A stretch of DNA of 64,000 nucleotides, taken from Epichloe hybrida. Lineage: Eukaryota > Ascomycota > Sordariomycetes > Hypocreales > Clavicipitaceae. The notes under the pieces were generated by a model. The model worked only from the letters and a program-made list of their open reading frames with translations, had not been told where the DNA came from and did no database searches. The stretch covers positions 124,001-188,000 of the forward strand of contig JAFEKR010000009.1 of the NCBI GenBank assembly GCA_019022495.1. Direction: 5' to 3'. Shown one piece after another: positions 56,632-64,000 of the stretch (position 1 is the first letter of the stretch; each line of letters starts with the position of its first letter). The position numbers and the translations under genes were made by a program.

Positions 56632-59600
56632 TAATACCCCCCTTATATATAATTAACCTTAATTATAAAATAAGCTACTTGCTTAGGGCGTGATTATTAC
56701 ATTAGAGCTTTGCAAGGAAAATAAGATAGGGCACCTTATATCTAGACGCGTAGGTAAACAAAAAGAAATAATAATAATAATGCCACTAATTAAAAACAAC
56801 CCTTTATTATAGTTAGTAATATTCTAATAGTAGCTTATACGTGGCTTTACTATAGCAAAATAAATATTATTACTTATTATATAGCTAAAAAAAACAATAT
56901 AGATAACCTATATTAATTTTCATAATTAGTTAAATAAATAAGGTACTTAATGCTAGGGTTCTAAATAGTCTAACTAGAGGGCTTATATTATAGTCACTAT
57001 AAGCTTGTAGCTATTAGGCATATATGCGTTTAGTAGTGCTAATAGTTATTATTATAATTTGTAAATTACCTATACACAGTGCATTAGATTACTTAAGGGG
57101 TCTAGGGTTAATATAAAAAAGACTGATTTTTCCCCCTTTTACACTCTTCCTTTCTTTTATAATATCCCTTAACCTTATAAGTTACCCTTACTAGCTAAGT
57201 AGTAGCTCTCTTATTACTATTACTTAGTAGTTACTAACCTCTTTTAGTCCCTAATTATTATTATTATTTATCCTTATTTATCTTAGTTTCTTACTCTTAT
57301 CTAGCTTATAAGTTTATACTCTTATTAGTATAACTTCCCTATCTAGTCTATTATAGCTAACTTATAGCTAGTTTACTATATCTAAGTCTTATACCTAAAC
57401 TCTGCCTTTATTAATGCCTTAAGAAAATCTATTAACTAAGAAATCTCCTATAAAGTCTCCTAGGAAGTTTACTTTAAAGTAAACTTCTTCTAAAATCTTA
57501 TTATAAGTTTATTATATCCTTATAGTGTCTTTATTACTAACTTACTACTAGTAAAATAACTTTAAAGAAGATTCTATATATATACTATTATTAGTAAGTA
57601 ATAATATAAAATATCCTCCTAAAAACAGTACTTATAAGATTCTAGGATACCTTATTAATAAAAAAACCTTCCTAGCTAAATATAATAAATCTTTAAGTAT
57701 AACTTCTTTACTTACTTATTACTTTTTTATAGCTAATATTTAATAGGCTATTTAATAAAATATACTTATTACTTTTAAAATAATAAAAACTATATTATAG
57801 TATATCTCTCTTAACTAAAATCTGCCTAGTTATTACTAATATACTACTAGACTTTAGCTTAAATTATATAGCTTTATAATAGGCTATTTAAACTTATTAA
57901 AGCTACTCCTAAAGGTAGCTATTACTATTAAAATAAAGTAAGTATAATTTTATTTCCTAGATACTAGATTACTACTAACTTACTACTAGCCTATTATAAA
58001 AGCAAAGAAAAAGCTATAAAATGCTATCCTAGTTTATAAAAATTCTAATAAGTGTGATTATATTTACTATACTTAAATATTTACTAATATTACTTATAAG
58101 GCAAAATATAATAAATATACTATAATAGTGCTACTAAGTAATACTATAAATCTAGAGACTTAGATTAATATTTTAAACTCTCTTTACTTTATAGCCTAAA
58201 ATATCCTAAAGGTAAGCTTTCTTAATATATATAGCTAATACTTAACTAACTTACTAGTAGTTTACACTAAATACTATTAATTTACCTAAATATATTAGTC
58301 CTATTAAGCTCCTTAATGCACTTTAGGTTTATATATATAAAGAGAGGGATTTTAATAATAAAGATACTCCTAAGGCCTCTTTCTCTATAACTCCTATAGC
58401 TATTACTAATAATAAGGGACTAGTAATCTTAGGGGCTAACTTTATTATAGAGGGATAAGTACTTAGTAGCTATATAATAGATTATTTAAGTTATCTAAGT
58501 AAATTAACTTTATTTTCTAATATCTTTAGTGTATTAAGTTATAAAACATAACTACCTTATATTAACTTTATTACTTAGCTATTACTTATAGTTATTAATA
58601 ATTTCTCTAGTAATAAAATCCCTTTTTAATACCTAAGAATTCTCTAAAGTATTATAGCCCTTCTATTTAACTAGATATTTATAATGCCTTCTATTATAGT
58701 AGTGTAAAATAATTCTCTTAACTTTAAACTCTTATTTATTATCTTTAATAGTATCTTATAGTAAGGGCATATTTTCTATATTAATTAGGTCCTCTTTAAA
58801 AGGTTTAAGACTAGTAATATTAAATATATTATGTAATTAAGTCCTAGGTAGTAATTTTAATTAATATACTAATCTATAACTTCTAATTACCTTTTTAATT
58901 TTATAAGGGCCTAGATACTTTATAGCGAGCTTCTTACTAGGGTGTCTTAGGTTAATGTTTTTTATTAATAATAAAACATAGTTACTAACTTTAAACCTTA
59001 TTAGAATTCTCTTCTAGTTATAATATTTTTTATACTAAGTTTATAAGTTACTTAAAAGCTACTTAATTATAGTATGCTTCTCTTTTAGTGCTAAAATCCT
59101 ACTTTTAGCTTAATTATTTACTAAAGGGATGTTTATTACTACTTACTATAAATCTCTAGGATTATAACCTTATAACGCCTCCGCTAGTGTATAGCTATGT
59201 GTTAAGTAATTGCTTATATTATACGCGAATTACGCTATTAATAGGTTATTTACTTAATTAGTCTATTTAGCATAAGTAAAAGCCCTTAAATAATATTCTA
59301 AGACCTAGTTTAAATGTTTTATTTAACTATTTATCTAGGGGTGAAAAGTAATGCTAAGTAGCTGCTTTATTATAAGAAGATAATAAAAAGTTATCTAGAA
59401 ATCACTAGTAAATATAAAACCTTAGTTTATTATAATACCTTCTAGGGCTCTATAGTCTCTAAAAATATATTCTAAGAATATAGTTACTAGCCTATTACTA
59501 GTTAGTTACGTTAAAATAGGGATATAAATACTATATTTTATAAAATAGTTAATAATAACTAAAATTATATTATAGGTTTAATTTAAATCTTTTACTAGTG

Positions 59601-62600
59601 AAAGTCTAGTAATGAAATCCATTAATAATTCTTAAAAAGGGTAATTAGGCACTAGTAATATAACTAGCTTACTATATAGTTTATAATGCCTTGGTTTTAA
59701 AGTCTAATAATTTATATAAGTGCTAATGTGTACCTTTATATCTTTCTTTATTATTAGCTAATAATATTAGTTTATAATCTAATAAAGAGTTTTACTTACT
59801 TCTTAGTGCCTAGTAGTAAGGTTATTATAAGTTAGTAATAAAATTTCTTTTCTTATACTTAGAGGAATAAAAACGTAATTCTTAAATATTAATAGCTTAG
59901 AGAGTCTAATTAACTATATCTAGGATATAACTAGATTACTGCTTTTAAGTAACTTTAATTAAGCTATAGTAAAGTTATTACCTTACTATGCTTTATATAA
60001 TAAGACTTAAATTAGGGGTTTTAATTCTAAGCTCTTTTCTAGAAAGTTAGAGTTAAACTTAGAAGAGGTTCTCTAAATAGATTAGATCCTAGCTATAATA
60101 TCTCTATAAGTAATTAGTTTAATAAATACTTCTAGTCTTATAGGGATATAGATAAGTAATGTTTTTAAGGGGCGCCCTTACCACTTACTAGTAATAACTT
60201 ATACTAGTTTATCCCTATTAGAAATAGCTAGTCTAATAGGAAAATTAAAATAATTAAGTAATAAATAATATATACGCTAGGTACTAATAGTATTACTATA
60301 GCTAGCTTATTACTTATTAATAGAAGTATAAAAAGTATTAAATAACCTTACTAATATAACTCTTCTAAGATTATCTAGATCGTTAGGTTCTTTAGGAATA
60401 TAGTTAAGTTATGATTTTTTAAAACCCTAGATGTTAGCAGTATTATTATAGCGTTATTATAACTAACTATTAGTTATATTAAGTAACGTTTTCGTGGAGC
60501 CTATGGCATTAATAATATTACTATAGTTTTCCTATCTCTTAGTATCTATAAATTTAGATAAAAAGGTAAGAAGTTATATAGTTACTACTTTCTCTTTCCT
60601 TACTTTACTTATAAAATCTAGTTTTCTTAAAAGTAAGTTAGTAAGATTTAATTTCCCTATATAATATATAATCTTAAAATTAAAAGGATAAAGCTTATTA
60701 AGCATACTTACTTACTTACTAGTAAGCTTAGGCTTTATAGTAAGGTACTTATAGTTTAAATAATCTATAATAACTTTAATTATATAATCTAAATAAGTAA
60801 GATAGTGTCTTTATATATAAAAAGCCTCTTAGATAGCTAATAATTTGCTATTAGGTATTAAATATTGTAATTTAGTATTAGTTATCTTTCTTAATATAAA
60901 CGCAACTAGGTGCTAGTAACCTAGCACTAATATTATAAGTATAGCCTTAATTATATGTCTAGATGTATTTATCTCCACTTTAAGATATATAAGTAGGTTA
61001 AAATACACTAAAATTAGCGCTTCCTAAAATCTTTATTAAAGCTCTCTAAACACTACTAGCTTATAGGGTTTTAGTTTAAATATTACTAGTTAATTCCCTC
61101 TAAGGTAATTTATTAATAGAATAATAACTTTACTATACTATTTAATAAAATAGTAGTAAAATCTAGTAAAACCAAGAAATAACTAAATATTAAAAATACT
61201 ACGTAGTATTAGCTAGGTTATAATTACTTTAACTCTTACTAGGTTTATTATAATACCTTTCTCTAATATCTTAAAGCCTAAAAATTTAACTTCCTTAACT
61301 AAAAATTAACACTTCTTAAGGTTAATAAAAAGACTTACCTCTCTAAACCTATGTAAAACTTATTTAATATGCTTTATATAATCTTTAACCTTACTACTAT
61401 ATATTAGTGTATTATCTAGATAGATAATATAGGTCTTATTAATAAGTCCTTTAAGAGTATTATTAATATACTCCTAAAAAGTCACTAGTATATTAACTAG
61501 TCTAAATAGTATTACTACATATTTAAAGTAGCTATATTAATAATAAAACGCTATTTTTTACTTATTACCTAAGCAGATATATAGCTAGTGGTATATATCT
61601 TTTAAATCTAGGACTATAAAAATAACTACGCTTGCTAATTAATTAAGAATTTTAGTAATAAGGGGTAAAGGGGCCTTATTCTTAATTATAATCTTATTTA
61701 AGCCCCTATAATTCACATAAAGCCTTAATTTCCCTCCTTTCTTTAGAATAAATAAAATTAGGGCTTTAGCTAGGCTAACTAATCTTCTAATTTACCCTTT
61801 AAGCTACGCACTTATAAGGTACTCTCTAAGAACCTCTAGCTCCCTTTTAGCTAAATTAATATAGGCCCCTAAGGTAGTGTTTTTCCTTCTTCTAATTTAA
61901 TCACATAAGTGTAATCTCCTAGTTTAGGAAGCTTACTTACTAACTCTTTAGAAAAAATATCTATAAACTCCCTATATTCTTCTAGGATTATTAGTGTAAG
62001 GCGCTTAGTGCTCTTATCCTAATTTAATGTGGCTTCTTTACTACTTATGTTTTCTAAAATTAGTATAACTATAATACCTTTACTTTTTTACTATAAATAA
62101 GTATACTTAAGGATTTATATAGTTACTTTACTATTTATTTATATATCTATTACTACTAGGTTCTTTAATTAGCTTTTTTCTTTTCCTTTTTAATTTTTAT
62201 TTTCTAGAATACTTAGCCTAATCTTTATTACTCCTAATAATAAAGTAACTACTACTATTTTTTTCTCTTTATATACTTACCACTTACTATAAGTAAAGGA
62301 GAGATATTTTATTATTACTAGATATCTCTAGTATTTATACTTCTAATATATAATTATAGGTAAATACTCTTTAATCTAGTCTATACCTAGAATTATCCCT
62401 TTACTTATATTAGTAATAAAGTAGCTAACTTAGTAAACCTTTGTAAATCCTATACTATCTTTTATCTTAACTAATTTTTTTAGAATTCCTTAATATAGAA
62501 TTACTTTTTTGCTTATACTCTCTAATATCCTATCTAATTAGATTATATTTTCCTAATCCTTTTTTAATAATAATTTTAGATAAATTATTAAAGACTATAC

Positions 62601-63917
62601 GCCTATATTAAATAGCGCTTATATAGCTAACTACTAGTTATCTTATTATAGAGATACCTATATTCTTATTCTATTATTTATAGGGTATTTTATAGTAAGA
62701 TTATATTCCTAGGTTTATGCTAATTAAACTAGTATTATATTAGGAGACATAGCTTTATTATTACTTTCCCTATGCTTCTTAGTTATATATTTAATAGTAT
62801 ACCTAGGCTTTTTATATTTATAGTATACTAGGGATAATCTTCTCCCTTAGTCTTTGCTTTATTACTACACCCTATTTATAGGTAATGTAAAATAAAAGCA
62901 TTATCTCTTTCTCTTAAAGTCCTAACCTTTTTTATTATTTTAGCCTAAACCTATTATAACCTTTGCTTTCTTACCCTAGCCTTATAGTTAGCTCTAGGTT
63001 ATTAAGATCTCTTAACTAATTATTTACTTCCTTATAGTATTATTTAAGCTATTTAAAAAGATTATAATTCTTAGATATATAGGGATTTCTTTAGGTAACT
63101 TAGCTTTTACCTTATCCTAGGCTTATATAAAGGATTAAAATAATTAGTAGTTTTTCTACCTAAGATTTAGTAATAACCTTATTACTTCTAAGTGTCTTAT
63201 ACCTATATCTATTATTCTAGTTTTTAACTATTCTAGGAAATTTACCTAGGTAATTAATAAATAATTTACATACTTATTCATAGCTATATAACGCATTTAC
63301 TATTACTTTACATCACTAGCTAGGTAGTTACTTGCATATGCTACCTTAGTTATATTATCCTTAAAGGTATAGTAGTTTAATTTAAATAATATATCTAAGT
63401 TTACTAAGAAATTCTATAGGCTTTTATATATTTCCCCTTTATATATAGGCATTTTTATCTATATTTTAATAAGATTACCTTACTATATAATTAATACTAT
63501 ATTACTATAAACCATAGGTAAAATTATAGCTAATATTTAAGGGGTAATTATAAGTCTAGTTTAAGGTCTAGCTAATCCTAGATTTGCCTTAAGCTCTCTA
63601 ATTTATACCTCTATCTATAAGACCTCTTATTTTCTCTAAAGGTAATATAGCTTAGCTTATATAACCTTATAGCGTTACTATAATACCCTTTTTTCTTTAG
63701 TTATATTATCTATACCTTTACTTAAATTAGGATTAAGTGGCGTTTATTACACCCTATTATCTATAGTTCTAGATTATAAGGGTTCTTTATCTTTTTAATT
63801 ATCTATAGCTTTATTATTATAAGGTACTAGCGTGTTTCTTATAAATCTTTAGAGTATTAGCTATATAATAATCTAGCTAATAGTTTATATCCTTAAAAAG
63901 GTTAAGAGAGATTAATT

Positions 63918-64000
63918 TATTATAGCTTATACTAAAAGGTTAAGAATAAAGTAATAGCTAAGACTATTATAGTTACTACTAGATAAATACTAGCTAGGGG
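63918..64000 (-). repeat. 5' LTR of Gypsy G3, partial
   Basis: The last bases of the window match the start of the inverted LTR (AGCTTATACTAAAAGGTTAAG, TACTAGCTAGGGG). Confidence 0.8.

Larger units (their letters stand above)
56362..64000 (-). mobile_element. Gypsy copy G3, minus strand, cut by window end
   Basis: The reverse complement of G1: 3' LTR 56362-56631, polypurine tract as CCCCCC at about 56637, extra-ORF region about 56950-58450, chromodomain about 58560-58650, integrase about 59100-59780, RNase H about 60650-60980, RT about 61280-61900 and Gag zinc knuckle near 62800. The 5' LTR begins near 63918 and runs out of the window. ATTAG lies at 56357-56361 as the probable left target duplication. 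RIP is comparable to G1. Confidence 0.92.

Overview
The window comes from a filamentous ascomycete fungus (Pezizomycotina; Sordariomycetes, perhaps Hypocreales, is an inference from gene style). The evidence is short introns of 54-444 bp with GT..AG ends and CTRAY-type branch sites, a set of conserved fungal genes, and very AT-rich repeat blocks in which almost every CpA has become TpA. That is the footprint of repeat-induced point mutation (RIP): CAG and CAA glutamine codons read as TAG and TAA throughout the retroelement remains.

The window has two compartments. From 1 to about 39130, and from about 54500 to the end, it is AT-rich nested mobile-element debris. From about 39130 to 54500 lies a gene island of ordinary composition; both borders are sharp.

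The left block holds: a long 'CAGAGYATTG' terminal-inverted-repeat family with hAT-like features; a Copia family (complete copy 1774-8622 with target duplication TAATT, a truncated copy from 20656, and a rearranged copy 32938-36998 with duplication TTATT); a chromodomain Gypsy family (complete copy 9899-17757 with TATTT duplications and two 270-bp LTRs, truncated copy 25560-29683); a second Copia family seen as LTRs and a reverse-strand RT/RNase H end (21958-24648, 31516-31957); two miniature LTR elements (17984-18586 and 29684-30157) plus a solo LTR; and a 409-bp MITE with a perfect 8-bp duplication. The right block holds an eroded retroelement (about 54503-56361) cut by a third Gypsy copy on the minus strand (56362 to beyond the window).

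The island carries, in order: MBF1 transcriptional coactivator (+), a conserved hypothetical gene with an in-frame TAG near its 3' end (+), epsilon-COP (-), ribosomal protein eL42 (+), a 2H-phosphoesterase-like protein (-), ureidoglycolate lyase (-), a DOMON/cytochrome b561 membrane protein (-), then two frame-broken genes next to the right AT-rich border. The genes are mostly unrelated housekeeping functions and do not form a cluster. Exon boundaries were worked out by eye from splice consensus and frame continuity.

The least ordinary observations are the two miniature LTR elements with a shared internal tRNA-like box, a short inverted duplication of coding DNA in which only one arm carries RIP-type changes (51001-51293), a rearranged Copia derivative with an unmutated segment and in-frame 27-bp repeats, an extra eroded ORF between chromodomain and 3' LTR in the Gypsy family, and gene decay at the right compartment border.
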